Notes: generated by a model not told the origin, from the letters alone. Shown: positions 1 through 9,262, counted from the first letter of the stretch. The stretch: DNA of 64,000 nt from Pseudomonas alcaligenes (GCF_014490745.1 NZ_LZEU01000001.1:2631501-2695500); one strand, 5' to 3'. Numbers and translations: made by a program.

Positions 1-120
1 CATCTCGCCCATGCGATTCATCTGCAGCAGACTAAGGCTGCCCAGTGCAAGCGTGATCAACGTAAGTAGCGCAAAAGCCAACCCTGCCCGCCGACCGATG
101 TTCAGGTTCCTCAGGTTCAT
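1..120 (-). CDS. Methyl-accepting chemotaxis protein, N-terminal part (cut by window edge)
   Basis: Only the first 40 codons are in the window. They read MNLRNLNIGRRAGLAFALL and continue into a hydrophobic stretch ending near LGSLSLLQ, which is the usual cytoplasmic leader plus first transmembrane helix of Pseudomonas chemoreceptors. An AAGGAG ribosome site stands 9 bases before the ATG at 120. Ligand-binding, HAMP and signalling domains would lie left of the window, so the ligand and intactness cannot be judged. Confidence 0.7.
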   Translation of the reverse strand, partial: MNLRNLNIGRRAGLAFALLTLITLALGSLSLLQMNRMGEM

Positions 121-229
121 CTACTGCTCCTTATCTGCCCCACATTTCTCTTTGACATATACCAAAGAATTACTAACTGCTGACTTGAGCCAACAATAGG
201 TTTTCGAAATCCTCCCGCGGCCTGGGTTT

Positions 230-385
230 GCTATACAGCCCCCAAGACGCACTGCGGCTCATCGCGCATCAGATCCTGATGGTGTGGCCCGCCTTAAATA
301 GATCGGCGTACTTCAGCTGCGTTGAGGCTGCTGCGAGGGATGTAGAGCTCCTGTATTTCCCTAGCTTCAGGTGTCATCGTTGGAT
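230..385 (-). pseudogene. Decayed fragment of a second DUF1329 gene
   Basis: Read on the minus strand in shifting frames, this stretch gives ELYIPRSSLNA, QLKYADLFKAGH and DLMRDEPQC. These match IYIPYNSYRLDSPQLKYDQI, KAGHIN and DLTRYELHR in the intact DUF1329 protein that begins downstream. At DNA level the stretch around 300-320 and the matching stretch around 835-855 share most bases. At least two frameshifts and a stop make it non-functional. It looks like the remains of a tandem duplicate or of an older cluster. Confidence 0.6.
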
Positions 386-448
386 ACGGTGCAGGGGCAC
401 TGAGGTGGGCGGTCGGCACATCCTTGTGCCAGCCTGTTTGCCAGGATC

Positions 449-1816
449 TCAGCGTGTGCCGGCTTGGCGCAGGGCAGCCGGCGTGTAATCGCTGGCCGAG
501 GCACTGAAGCCGAACTCATAGGACTGCTTCTCCTCGTTCTTCATGCCCAGGGCAACATAGCGGCCGGCGATGAGGTCGTACAGAGTCTCCACGGCGTACC
601 AAGGCACCTGCTTGTCGTAGTAGTACTGCGAATGCGCTTCGGCGACCCGCCACAGAATGCCATGACCGTCGTAGTGATCGATCTCAGCGGCCTGCCAGGT
701 GTCCTCGTCGATAAAGAACTCGCGCTTGGCATAGATATGCCGTTCGCCGGGCTTCAGGGTTGCAGTCACATGCCAGACGCGGTGCAACTCGTAACGGGTC
801 AGATCCTGGTTGATGTGACCGGCCTTGATGATCTGGTCGTACTTCAACTGCGGCGAGTCCAGGCGGTAGCTATTGTAAGGGATATAGATTTCCTGCTTAC
901 CGTTCAGCTTCCAGTCGTAGCGATCCGGCGCGCCGTTGTACATGTCGTAGTTGTCGGAAGTGCGTAGACCGTCGGTGGCCATGGCTGGGCCGTCGTAGGA
1001 AACCTGCGGGGCTCGCCGCACGCGCCGCTGCCCGGAGTTGTAGAGCCAGGCCAGACGCGGCTCTTTCACCTGGTTGAGGGTTTCGTGCACCAGCAGCACG
1101 CTGCCGGCCAAGCGCGACGGTGCGGTTATCTGCTGCTTGAAGTAGAACAGCACGTTGCTCGGCTCATTCGGGTCGTAGTCCTTCAGCTGGTCGCGGAAGG
1201 TGAAATTATCCTGGAAGTACACCAGGCTGTAGGAGCCATTCTGCTGTGGGGCGGCCTGGGTCACCAGGCGCTGCACGCTGCCGCCACGGTAGCGGGTGAT
1301 CTGGTTCCAGATCGCTTCCAGACCATTATTCGGGATCGGGAAGGGGTTGGCGGTACGGAAGTTTTCCAGGCCGTTGCCACCCTCCACCAGCTTGGTGGCG
1401 GTGGCATTGGTCTTGGTCGCCTCGAGCACAGCAGCAGGCAGGCCGGCGCTGCGGTGGGTCGGGAAGACTGGCATCCGGTAGCTGTCCGGGTAGCGCTTGA
1501 ACATCGCCAGCTGGCCGGGGGTCAGCTTGTCCCGGTATTGCTCCACATTTTGCGCGGTGATGGTGAACAGTGGCTGCTCATTGGCGAAGGGATCGGACAG
1601 GAAGCCCTTGGCATCTATGGTGCCTGCGTTCTGCGGCAGACCGCCGGTCCACTCGGGAATGCTGCCGTCGGCGTTGCCGGCCCTCTCCGCGCCGACCGGG
1701 GTGAGCGTTGTACCAAGCTTGGCAGCGTCGTCAGGAGAAACGGCAGCCATTACACCAGTGGCTATCAGGGACAGCGCCAGGGCGCCAGTTTGCAGCAGTC
1801 TCTTTGTTGTTTTCAT
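449..1816 (-). CDS. DUF1329 family outer-membrane-associated protein
   Basis: A 455-residue protein with a Sec signal peptide (MKTTKRLLQTGALALSLIA, cleavage near GVMAA). The body carries the DUF1329 hallmarks: repeated tyrosine/tryptophan-rich strands such as EIYIPYNSYRL, RYELHRVWHV and ERHIYAKREFFIDEDTW. The family has a LolB/LppX-like fold and is nearly always encoded beside a DUF1302 protein. The two are thought to handle hydrophobic substrates at the outer membrane, often with an RND pump, but no reaction is proven. The ATG at 1816 is preferred over an upstream TTG because AGGAAC precedes it and it begins the signal peptide. The gene lies 31 bases after the DUF1302 gene, so one operon is likely. 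Confidence 0.85.
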   Translation of the reverse strand: MKTTKRLLQTGALALSLIATGVMAAVSPDDAAKLGTTLTPVGAERAGNADGSIPEWTGGLPQNAGTIDAKGFLSDPFANEQPLFTITAQNVEQYRDKLTPGQLAMFKRYPDSYRMPVFPTHRSAGLPAAVLEATKTNATATKLVEGGNGLENFRTANPFPIPNNGLEAIWNQITRYRGGSVQRLVTQAAPQQNGSYSLVYFQDNFTFRDQLKDYDPNEPSNVLFYFKQQITAPSRLAGSVLLVHETLNQVKEPRLAWLYNSGQRRVRRAPQVSYDGPAMATDGLRTSDNYDMYNGAPDRYDWKLNGKQEIYIPYNSYRLDSPQLKYDQIIKAGHINQDLTRYELHRVWHVTATLKPGERHIYAKREFFIDEDTWQAAEIDHYDGHGILWRVAEAHSQYYYDKQVPWYAVETLYDLIAGRYVALGMKNEEKQSYEFGFSASASDYTPAALRQAGTR

Positions 1817-1847
1817 GTGCAAGGTGTTCCTCAAAATGCCGGTCTGC

Positions 1848-3572
1848 TTAGAAGGTCACGCCGAAGCTGAGGGCGACGAAATCGCGGTCGGTGATGGTGT
1901 TGTAATGGCCACCAAAAAAGTCGGTGTAACTGAGGCTGGCGGTGTAGGCGTTCTGATAGTCGGCGTTGAGGCCGAGGCTGACGGCCTTGGAACCCTCGGT
2001 GAAGTTCGGGCCCTCGCCGTCGACGTCGTGTGACCAGGCCACGCTCGGTGACAGGTTGATCCCCGCGATCACGTTGGTGTAGTCCAGGCTGGCGCGTGCG
2101 CGGTAGCCCCAGGAGCTCTTGGTGTAGTAGCCGTGGCTGTTGCACTCGTCTGGCTGTTCGGGGTTGGCCAGCGAGCAGATCGCCGAGTTGCTGGTGGCGC
2201 CCAGGCCAAAGATCGGGTCGCGTCCATAGCGCAGCTTGCCGGCCGCGCCCTCGCTGATGCTGCCGATATAGTTGGCGCCGACCTCACCGATCAGGTTCAA
2301 ACGGCTGGCGCCCAGCACCTGGTCGAAGAAGCGCAATACGGTGACCTGCGCCTGGCTGACCTCCTCGCGGGTGTAGCCGGGAATATCTGCGCCTTGGCTA
2401 GGTTGCGCATGACCGCTTTCGAGCACCGGTGAGAACGGTAGGCCGAGCGAGGCAAAGACCAGATCGGGACTGTTGATCTGCAGCGGCTGGTTTGGCCGAT
2501 AGCTCAACTCCCCGGAAACGGCGTAGCTGGCGATATTGGTCTGGAAGCTCAGGCCGTAGAGGTGGATATCCTCTGGGTATTCGATGCGATACCCGCCGAG
2601 CGTGGCAGGGCTGTAGACGGTGCTGAACACAGGCAGCCGGCTGTGGATATTCATGGCGTAGAGGCCGAACTCGGTGTCATTCAGCTCTGGCACGAACCAG
2701 CGCAGCGCAGCGCCAAACTGGCCGCTGTCGCGCGCATCGCGATCACCCAGGCGTGGAACCACCAAGTAGGCCGGGGAGTTGCGATCAAAGTCGCTGCCGT
2801 TGATGGCCAGCCCGTTTGGGCACCCATCGGATACCGTGTCGGTAGTTGAGAAGAAGGTGCCGCAGTTGTCGATGACTGTCTGGTCCCACTCCAACTGGTA
2901 GAAGCCTTCGACGCTCAGCGAGTCGCTCAGCGTCTGCGACAGGTAGAGCATGTTGACCGGGATCAGCCCTTCCTTGATCTCCGCGCCGGGCCGGCGGAAG
3001 GCGGCCACGTCGACCGGGTTGATCGAGTTGATCGAGTTCTGGATAAAGGTGCTTTCGCCCCAGCTGACCACCTGCTTACCGAGGCGCACGCTGCCCGGCA
3101 GATCACCGATGGTGTAGTTGTGATAGGCGAAGGCATCGAGAATCTGCGCGCCGGAGGCCTGCGCCGCGGCCTTGCGGTCGTGATCGTCGATGTCGTAGAG
3201 CAGGCGGTGCTCATCCTTCAGTTCGAAGTCATACCAGTACTTGCCACGCACGAAGATGCCGCTGTCTCCGTACTTCAGCTCCAGGTCATGGATACCCTTG
3301 AAGATTTTCGAGAAGGTCTCACCCTGCTTGAAGTTCAGGCGACCGTCGTCGGCGGTTCGCGTGGAGGCCCGCCCGCCGTTGGCCACGGCGACAAAGTCAG
3401 AGTCTGGCCCGCGTACCGACCAGCTCGCGCCGATCGAGAGCGCCGAGTCGAACTGACCTTCGATTTCCCCGATGTTGAAAGTAATGGCCTGTGCTGGTGC
3501 AGCGATACCAAGCGCAATGGCCAGAGTGAGTACCTTGGGCTGGAAGCTCCCGGACCGTATTGTTGTTGTCAT
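1848..3572 (-). CDS. DUF1302 family outer-membrane protein
   Basis: A 574-residue protein with a signal peptide ending APAQA-ITFNIG. After it comes a beta-barrel-like sequence: GQFDSALSIGASW near the mature N-terminus, regularly spaced aromatic strands, and a terminal strand ending VALSFGVTF with C-terminal phenylalanine, as in outer-membrane proteins. DUF1302 partners DUF1329 in many Pseudomonas catabolic clusters for steroids, terpenes and other hydrophobics. A passage or export role is inferred. GGAGA stands 7 bases before the ATG at 3572; the upstream in-frame start adds residues before the signal peptide and is rejected. Confidence 0.85.
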   Translation of the reverse strand: MTTTIRSGSFQPKVLTLAIALGIAAPAQAITFNIGEIEGQFDSALSIGASWSVRGPDSDFVAVANGGRASTRTADDGRLNFKQGETFSKIFKGIHDLELKYGDSGIFVRGKYWYDFELKDEHRLLYDIDDHDRKAAAQASGAQILDAFAYHNYTIGDLPGSVRLGKQVVSWGESTFIQNSINSINPVDVAAFRRPGAEIKEGLIPVNMLYLSQTLSDSLSVEGFYQLEWDQTVIDNCGTFFSTTDTVSDGCPNGLAINGSDFDRNSPAYLVVPRLGDRDARDSGQFGAALRWFVPELNDTEFGLYAMNIHSRLPVFSTVYSPATLGGYRIEYPEDIHLYGLSFQTNIASYAVSGELSYRPNQPLQINSPDLVFASLGLPFSPVLESGHAQPSQGADIPGYTREEVSQAQVTVLRFFDQVLGASRLNLIGEVGANYIGSISEGAAGKLRYGRDPIFGLGATSNSAICSLANPEQPDECNSHGYYTKSSWGYRARASLDYTNVIAGINLSPSVAWSHDVDGEGPNFTEGSKAVSLGLNADYQNAYTASLSYTDFFGGHYNTITDRDFVALSFGVTF

Positions 3573-4019
3573 GCGGCTCTCCGTATGTGGGGCTGGTGGA
3601 ACTGCCCGCAACCGTACGCGCCCTGCATGCGAAATCGAAACAGACGAAAGTTTTAATTAAGACCAGCACATAAGTGTGATTGGCACTGGTGTAGTGGTTT
3701 CAAGCCTGTGCATACGGCTAGTGAATGAAGAGTGATAAATCAGAGACTGGTTGGGGACTGCAGTTAATGCCATGGGGCAGTCCCCCCAAGGGGCCGCCAG
3801 ACAGCTTCCGCATCCACTATGACTATAAGGTTCGCCCCGATGAGGTTAGGGCACGCTGGAAGCAGGGCTTTCGCTAGCTCAACAGGTTGGCTGGGGCGCC
3901 GCGAGCAGGCGATGCGTTATGCCAGGAACAAGCTGGAGGTCGCACCAACGGATCCTCGACAGGCAACTATCCGGCGCCAGCTGGAACTGATGTGTATCGA
4001 GGGACGTGCGGCCCCTCCG
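3573..4019. promoter_or_regulatory. Intergenic region upstream of the DUF1302-DUF1329 operon, with a hairpin
   Basis: This gap of about 450 bases must hold the promoter for the minus-strand DUF1302 gene. A perfect 9-base inverted repeat, GGGGACTGC at 3753-3761 and GCAGTCCCC at 3777-3785, could be an operator or an attenuating hairpin; no T-run follows it. A 78-codon plus-strand reading frame at 3819-4055 has no recognisable domain and overlaps the end of the neighbouring regulator, so it is not called. Confidence 0.4.
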
Positions 4020-5078
4020 TTATCCGCACGGGATGCGCAAGCGGCGACTGCGTAGCAGGCATGGCTGGCTATTTGGGAAATGTCGTTTTTGCCACTCGAG
4101 GGGGCTGATTTCAAACCAGCGATTGAATGCCCGACAAAATGTGCTGAGGTCGGAATATCCGAGCAGCCCCGCTATCTGCGCCACGCTAATCGAAGAGTCT
4201 TCGAGGTAACTGCGAACCATCTCTTGGCGGGTTTCATCCAGTAGCTCCCGGAAGGACATGCCTGTTTGTTCCAGACGCCGCTGCAACGTGCGTGGACTGA
4301 GGGTCATATAGTCGGCGACTTTCTCAATAGTAACGCGGCCACTGGGCAGCAGATTCCGTAGCAATTGCTTGACGTAGCTGGGCATCTCATCAGTCGACAA
4401 TCGCTCCATACTTCCGATGTGTTCGGCGATCAATTGGTGCAGCGTTTCATCGGCGGAACTTAGCGGCAACGAAAGCACGGACGAATCGAACACCAGGCAG
4501 GGACAGGCTGCGGCGAAACTCGGTAGAAAACCAAGCGCCTGTCGGTAGGAGGTCTCATCACCAAGCGGAAAATGTCGGAGCAGCGCCGCGCTGGGCAGCC
4601 AGCCACTGCCCACCAAAGTGCGCATCAACTGCACGCCTACGCCGCAGGCCAATTCTTCGGCCTGACACAATCCAGGCATGTCCCGCTCACTGACGTGGTA
4701 GCTGAGCACGGCCAAGTCACCTTCGACCTTAATCCCAACCTCCGCGGCGCCGCTGCATATCGAGAAGTTCGAACTCAATTCGGTGAGCGCATCACCGACA
4801 GTCTTGGCATTGCGGATCAAATAGAAGAGGTGGCCGAAGGCTTTCCCCCCCTGAGACAGCCCATACTCTAAACCGAACAAAGGGTTGCCCGATTGCCACT
4901 CGCACAATTTCAGCAATGCGCAGAACCGGCGATAGGAAACGATGCCTTCCTGACGCCTTAGGACTTCTGCGGGAAGAGATGCACGCCGGAGCATTTCCGC
5001 CGGATTAAGACCCTGGCGAATGGCGAACTCCTCGAAGCCGGAAAGGCTTAGTGCGCGAACGAAAGGATTTGCAGCCAT
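4020..5078 (-). CDS. AraC family regulator, OruR/ArgR-like
   Basis: A 352-residue regulator. Residues about 15-200 match the arabinose-binding-like sensor domain typical of the OruR-type AraC group (FEEFAIRQGLNPAEML, ... FGLEYGLSQGGKAFGHL). The C-terminus holds two helix-turn-helix units: VTIEKVADYMTLSPRTLQRR and ISVAQIAGLLGYSDLSTFCR. A paralogue follows on the same strand. Both face the plus-strand dioxygenase-ALDH genes, so they are likely activators of one or both catabolic operons; the inducer is unknown. ATG at 5078 was chosen by comparison with the paralogue; an in-frame TTG at 5135 is the alternative. Confidence 0.85.
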   Translation of the reverse strand: MAANPFVRALSLSGFEEFAIRQGLNPAEMLRRASLPAEVLRRQEGIVSYRRFCALLKLCEWQSGNPLFGLEYGLSQGGKAFGHLFYLIRNAKTVGDALTELSSNFSICSGAAEVGIKVEGDLAVLSYHVSERDMPGLCQAEELACGVGVQLMRTLVGSGWLPSAALLRHFPLGDETSYRQALGFLPSFAAACPCLVFDSSVLSLPLSSADETLHQLIAEHIGSMERLSTDEMPSYVKQLLRNLLPSGRVTIEKVADYMTLSPRTLQRRLEQTGMSFRELLDETRQEMVRSYLEDSSISVAQIAGLLGYSDLSTFCRAFNRWFEISPLEWQKRHFPNSQPCLLRSRRLRIPCG

Positions 5079-5224
5079 CTTATGGGTACTTATTAATTGC
5101 TGGGTGATCACGTCGAGCTGGCGGCGATCCAGCAACGAAGATCATCGTTTGCTATGCGCTGAACCAAGTCAAACGCCGAGTGGAAACGCAGTGGGCTGCC
5201 ACCGCCCGAGGTGGGCATAGTGAG

Positions 5225-6229
5225 CTAATGTGTTTGCGCTTGCAGATAGCGCTGTTTCCATTTTCTCGGGCTGACGCCGTTCCAACGAGAGAAGGCTCGG
5301 GAGAAAGCACTCAGATCGGAATAACCCAGCAGCCCTGAAAGCTGTGTCAGGCTAATGGACGAGTCGCAGATGTAGCGTGTGGCCATCGATTGCCGCGTCT
5401 TGTCCAGCAGTGCCTGGAAGCAAGTGTCCTCTGCCATGAGGTAGCGCTGCAGGGTACGAGGGCTGATCTTCAGGTACTCGGCGACCTGCTCGATGGTGAC
5501 ATGGCCATTGGGAAGCCTGTCACGCAGCAGCTTCTGTACGTAGAACGGCAGTTCGCGCAGCGTAATTTGGGTTAGATCATCGATATGGTGTTGCACCAAC
5601 TGTTGGAGCCTTTCGTCTGCAGCGCTCAGGGGGGTGTCCAGCAACGAACTATCGAAGACCCATGCATTCAATGGGCTGTCAAAGCGAGGAGTAACCCCCA
5701 GCAAACGCCTGTATGCGCTGGGCTCTACTACAGCTGGGTAACGCACCAACAATGCCTTCGGCCTCCAGGGACGCCCCAGTAGGCCTTGCATAAGGTGAGC
5801 CCCCACACCCATCGCCAGCTCTACGTCCTGGCGTACCGAGGCCGCATCTCCATCAGTTACATCGTAAGAGAGCAGTGCGCTCTCGCCCTGTCGTTCGAGA
5901 TGAACCTCTGCGCCTCTGCTGTGGGCATGAAGGTTTTCTGTAAGCGCCTTTAGTGCTTCACCAAACGTCCGTGCGCTCTGGATCAAGTACAACAGGTTGC
6001 CCAAAACCTGCGAGCCTTGGTGCAGCCCAAGCTGCAACCCGAACAGCTGATTTGCCGAACGCTTTGCGCACAGCTCCAGTAAGGCGTTGAACTTCGCATA
6101 ATCGATTACGTCGTCCAGGGCATCGCCAGGGATCCCGATTTCAGCCAGAACAGCATGCGGATCGAGCCCTTGGCTGGTAGCAAACGCATCGAATCCCAGC
6201 AGGGCTGTGCCACGGACAATGGAAGTCAT
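5225..6229 (-). CDS. AraC family regulator, OruR/ArgR-like (second copy)
   Basis: A 334-residue paralogue of the preceding regulator with the same layout: sensor domain starting MTSIVRGTALLGFDAFATSQ, then HTH units VTIEQVAEYLKISPRTLQRY and ISLTQLSGLLGYSDLSAFSR. The two proteins are clearly related but diverged along their length, which suggests an old duplication with different ligands or targets. Start set at ATG 6229, where the conserved domain begins; an upstream in-frame extension looks non-conserved. It is divergent from the cupin dioxygenase gene, the usual place for a local activator. Confidence 0.85.
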   Translation of the reverse strand: MTSIVRGTALLGFDAFATSQGLDPHAVLAEIGIPGDALDDVIDYAKFNALLELCAKRSANQLFGLQLGLHQGSQVLGNLLYLIQSARTFGEALKALTENLHAHSRGAEVHLERQGESALLSYDVTDGDAASVRQDVELAMGVGAHLMQGLLGRPWRPKALLVRYPAVVEPSAYRRLLGVTPRFDSPLNAWVFDSSLLDTPLSAADERLQQLVQHHIDDLTQITLRELPFYVQKLLRDRLPNGHVTIEQVAEYLKISPRTLQRYLMAEDTCFQALLDKTRQSMATRYICDSSISLTQLSGLLGYSDLSAFSRAFSRWNGVSPRKWKQRYLQAQTH

Positions 6230-6739
6230 ATCGAGTACCAATAGGTTACGTGGCCAAGCCAGTAGATCCGGTCTTTGGCTGCCCCTGCAGTAACAGGACA
6301 GTCCTTCAGATCCCGATGAAAGGCGAACTCTCTCGGTATCTGCTACCAAACGATCCTACACCCAGGTTTCGAACTCTTGGTAGGTGATCGAGGCTGGCTC
6401 GTTAAATGTGCGTGAAGGAGGTACGCACATCGGCGCCTACAGCTGAAAACGGCTATCGAAAGTTTGGCCACGCCTTCAGTCGTTTCTGACCAACCTGTGC
6501 ATCCCCTACCCAAGCGCTCCGTGCCCAAGATCCAAGGCTGTTCCCGCGGGCGCAAAATCGGACGATTGACCGTCTTCTGGGGCTGAAGCGGGGGCAGCTG
6601 TGTTGTTCGCTGCCCTCTTTCTGGTTGGCAAGAAATGCACATAGTATGGCGCGAAATGACAAATTTTCCGATTTCGCACTCAATAGAATCCAGGTCGTCC
6701 ACCAGTTTGAAAATTACAAAAACAAAGCGGAGACCTGAG
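6230..6739. promoter_or_regulatory. Divergent promoter region between AraC regulator and dioxygenase operon
   Basis: This 510-base stretch has no credible gene. Upstream of the dioxygenase start lies a perfect inverted repeat, GCGAAAT at 6651-6657 and ATTTCGC at 6671-6677, around an AT-rich centre, a plausible operator or binding site. GGAG lies 8 bases before the ATG at 6740. Confidence 0.45.
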
Positions 6740-7273
6740 ATGACTGATGTGAAGCCTGAAGTTATGCAACTGCTCGAAGCCATGCAAGCGAACGGCGTGG
6801 TGTCACGCGAGCATGACCGTGAAGCCATTTTGATCCATGAAGACGACTTACCGTGGATCATCCTGCCTGATGGCTCCGGTATCCAGTTGCTGCAAGTAGA
6901 CCTGAATCAGAACCTGTGGGTTGTGCGTAACCGGCTCAAACCCGGCTTCAGCGTCGACACGCACTATCACACCGGTCCGGTGTTCGCCGTTACTCACTCC
7001 GGCGAGTGGTTCTATAAGGAATATCCGGACAAGATCAACAAAGCCGGCTCCTTCCTCTACGAGCCAGCCCATTCGATCCACACCTTGGTCGTTTCCGATG
7101 ATGCCAAGGAAGACGCTGTCATCTGGTTCGCCATTTTTGGCAGCAACGTCAACATCAATGAAAAAGGCGATGTCATCAGCATCCTCGACGCTCGGACGGT
7201 GTTGACCCTGTATCGCACGCTGTGCGCCGCCGAGGGCAAGAGCTGCGACAAGGTCATCGTGTTCGGCGAGTGA
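6740..7273 (+). CDS. Cupin, 2,4'-dihydroxyacetophenone dioxygenase family
   Basis: A 177-residue single cupin, the length of the 2,4'-dihydroxyacetophenone dioxygenase (DAD) family, which uses non-haem iron to cleave an aromatic hydroxyketone into 4-hydroxybenzoate and formate. Metal ligands are visible in the first cupin motif THYHTGPVFAVTHSGEWFY and the second FLYEPAHSIHTL. The true start is the ATG behind GGAG; the longer upstream frame is not conserved. It opens a plus-strand run with an epimerase, SDR and aldehyde dehydrogenase. The actual substrate here may be another ketone, as family members are seldom tested. Confidence 0.75.
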   Translation: MTDVKPEVMQLLEAMQANGVVSREHDREAILIHEDDLPWIILPDGSGIQLLQVDLNQNLWVVRNRLKPGFSVDTHYHTGPVFAVTHSGEWFYKEYPDKINKAGSFLYEPAHSIHTLVVSDDAKEDAVIWFAIFGSNVNINEKGDVISILDARTVLTLYRTLCAAEGKSCDKVIVFGE

Positions 7274-7283
7274 GGGCAGTCCC

Positions 7284-8282
7284 ATGAGTCGACTGACTTC
7301 CGCATTCGTTACCGGTGCCGGTGGCTTCATCGGGCGCCATCTGGTGCGCCAACTGCTGGCCGAAAATATCGAGGTGGTTGCCCTGTTGATGCCGGGCGAG
7401 CCGGCGCCTGCCGAATGGCAGTCGCAGGTTCGCACCGTGGTCGGCGACGTGCGCCAGCTCCTGGCGGTCGGCGACGCCGTCGGCCAGGTGGACGCGGTAT
7501 TCCATCTGGCTGCGGTGGTCAGCGACTGGGGCGCCCAGCAGACCCACGTCGATATCACCGTGCATGGCACCGAGCAGGCCATCGAGTTGGCCCTGAAGTG
7601 GAATGCCCATTTCGTGGTAACCACCAGCATCTGTGCCTATGCCAGCGCACTGGCCAAAGGGCAGTTGGATGAGGATAGCCGGCTGGGCAAGCCGGCATCG
7701 GCCTATGAGTTCTGCAAGCAGGAGCAGGAGCGCGTCACCCATGCGGGCGTGGCTCGTGGCCTGAAGGCTACGATCGTACGCCCGGCCAACGTCTTTGGCG
7801 TCGGCAGTGCGCCTTGGGTCAATACCCTGGTCGACCTGATGCGTCAGGAAAAGCCCTGCCGGTTCGGCAGCGGTGACTGGGATGCCGGCCTGGTGCATGT
7901 GCGCAACCTGGTGGCCCTGCTGATCGCCGCCGCCCGTTCGGATTACACCCGGGGTGATGTGTTCATCGCCGCCGACGGCCTTGGTGTGACCTGGAAGACG
8001 TACATAGATCGCCTGGCCGAGGCCGCGGACGTTCCGCCGGCGAAGAGCGTACCCAACCTGCTGGCACGGATCCTGGCCCCTGTACTTGAGTGGGTGGGGC
8101 ATGCGCGCAGACAGCGGGAACGCCCGCTGATCACCCGTCAATCGTTCCGCCTGATGGGCGGTTCGAACGCCTTCACCGGCGACAAGGCGCGCCGCCTGCT
8201 CGGTTACAAGCCTGTCTATAGCTTCGAACAGGCCATGCAGGAGTTGGCCACGCACTTCGCACAAAGCTCTGCCAAACGCTGA
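7284..8282 (+). CDS. NAD-dependent epimerase/dehydratase (3-beta-HSD-like)
   Basis: A 332-residue extended short-chain dehydrogenase. The Rossmann motif TGAGGFIGRHL is at the N-terminus, DAVFHLAAVVS follows, and the catalytic YxxxK appears as YEFCK. RPANVFGVGSAPWVN is typical of the 3-beta-hydroxysteroid dehydrogenase/isomerase and dihydroflavonol reductase branch. It starts 10 bases after the dioxygenase stop, so it is probably co-transcribed. A role in oxidising a ring or side-chain alcohol is inferred from context. Confidence 0.8.
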   Translation: MSRLTSAFVTGAGGFIGRHLVRQLLAENIEVVALLMPGEPAPAEWQSQVRTVVGDVRQLLAVGDAVGQVDAVFHLAAVVSDWGAQQTHVDITVHGTEQAIELALKWNAHFVVTTSICAYASALAKGQLDEDSRLGKPASAYEFCKQEQERVTHAGVARGLKATIVRPANVFGVGSAPWVNTLVDLMRQEKPCRFGSGDWDAGLVHVRNLVALLIAAARSDYTRGDVFIAADGLGVTWKTYIDRLAEAADVPPAKSVPNLLARILAPVLEWVGHARRQRERPLITRQSFRLMGGSNAFTGDKARRLLGYKPVYSFEQAMQELATHFAQSSAKR

Positions 8283-8325
8283 AACGCCCTCATCAACATG
8301 GCTCTCCGGGCGTGGTCTACGCCGC

Positions 8326-8400
8326 GGGTGGTGACAGTGGTATCGGGTTAAATATCGGCAGAGCGTTGATCTGTGAAGGCACCAGTGCCGCGATACCGGA
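8326..8400 (+). pseudogene. Truncated duplicate of the SDR N-terminus
   Basis: This stretch encodes AGGDSGIGLNIGRALICEG, closely matching SGGGSGIGLSIVRALISEG at the start of the downstream SDR, and DNA identity between the copies is high over about 70 bases. It is in frame with the real gene but has no start or ribosome site of its own, while the intact SDR has AAGGA just before its ATG. It is best seen as the leftover of a partial tandem duplication rather than as a leader domain. Confidence 0.6.
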
Positions 8401-8428
8401 CAACCAACAACACGTATTAAGGACTCTT

Positions 8429-9262
8429 ATGACAAGCTGGCGAAATGGGGCCCCTAAGGTGGCCTTCGTGTCGGGTGGTGGCAGTGGCATCGGGTTAAGT
8501 ATCGTAAGAGCGTTGATCAGCGAAGGCGCCAGTATCGCGATATTCGACCTGAATATTGACGAAGTATTGCTTTGTGAACTGAGAAGCAGGTGCTCAAGGC
8601 GCGAGCAGCGAGTCGAACCCTACGTTGTCGATATCACCAATCCGCTGGCAGTTGACAGCGCTATGGACAGTGCAGTCAAGACCCTGGGACGGCCGGATTT
8701 CGCCTTCAACTCGGCAGGTATCTTGCGCACCGGTGTCTTTACAGAATTACCTTATGAGACCTTCGAACTGGTCATACGCATCAACCTACTCGGCAGCCGC
8801 AATTTCGCCTCCGCAGCCCTGAAACAAATGGAAGCCGGTGGCCACCTGGCCCTCGTGTCTTCGCTGTCCGGATTTGTCGGATCGTACTCACAAGCGGCTT
8901 ACGCGGCCTCCAAATTCGGAGTGGTTGGTCTGGCCGAAGTGCTTCGGGTGGAGCAGAAGCTTCAGGGGATCGATGTGTCTGTCGTTTGCCCTGGTGAAAT
9001 TGAAACGCCGCTGCTTGCCTACGAGCGCCGGCACGGCAGCCCGATAACGGAGTCGATGAACGCGTTCGCAGGCGTCATGCCGGTAGATTTAGCGGTTGCC
9101 GGTATCCTTGATGGCTTGAAAGCACGCCAGTGGATCATCACGCCTGGATTTAAGGCAAAGCTCACCCGAGCCATGTCTCGGAAAGCCACATCGCTATTCC
9201 ACTGGCTCATCGACCAGCGGCTGGCGAAAACAGTTGCCGCCCACCAAGAAAAAAGAGCCTAG
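8429..9262 (+). CDS. Short-chain dehydrogenase/reductase
   Basis: A 277-residue classical SDR. Cofactor motif GGGSGIG near residue 14, NSAG in place of NNAG, catalytic serine in VSSLSG and YAASK as YxxxK. CPGEIETPL marks the substrate loop. It is likely to oxidise an alcohol with NAD(P) in the same pathway as the adjacent epimerase and aldehyde dehydrogenase. The ATG at 8429 has AAGGA 6 bases before it. The upstream in-frame extension holds a duplicated piece of its own N-terminus. Confidence 0.82.
   Translation: MTSWRNGAPKVAFVSGGGSGIGLSIVRALISEGASIAIFDLNIDEVLLCELRSRCSRREQRVEPYVVDITNPLAVDSAMDSAVKTLGRPDFAFNSAGILRTGVFTELPYETFELVIRINLLGSRNFASAALKQMEAGGHLALVSSLSGFVGSYSQAAYAASKFGVVGLAEVLRVEQKLQGIDVSVVCPGEIETPLLAYERRHGSPITESMNAFAGVMPVDLAVAGILDGLKARQWIITPGFKAKLTRAMSRKATSLFHWLIDQRLAKTVAAHQEKRA

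Noticed and set aside
228..488. 86-codon plus-strand frame near the left edge
   Set aside because: It covers the DUF1329 relic on the opposite strand and the end of the intact DUF1329 gene.
3819..4055. 78-codon plus-strand frame upstream of the AraC gene end
   Set aside because: Protein-like in part (YARNKLEVAPTDPRQATIRR) but no family recognised and it overlaps the AraC 3' end; left uncalled.
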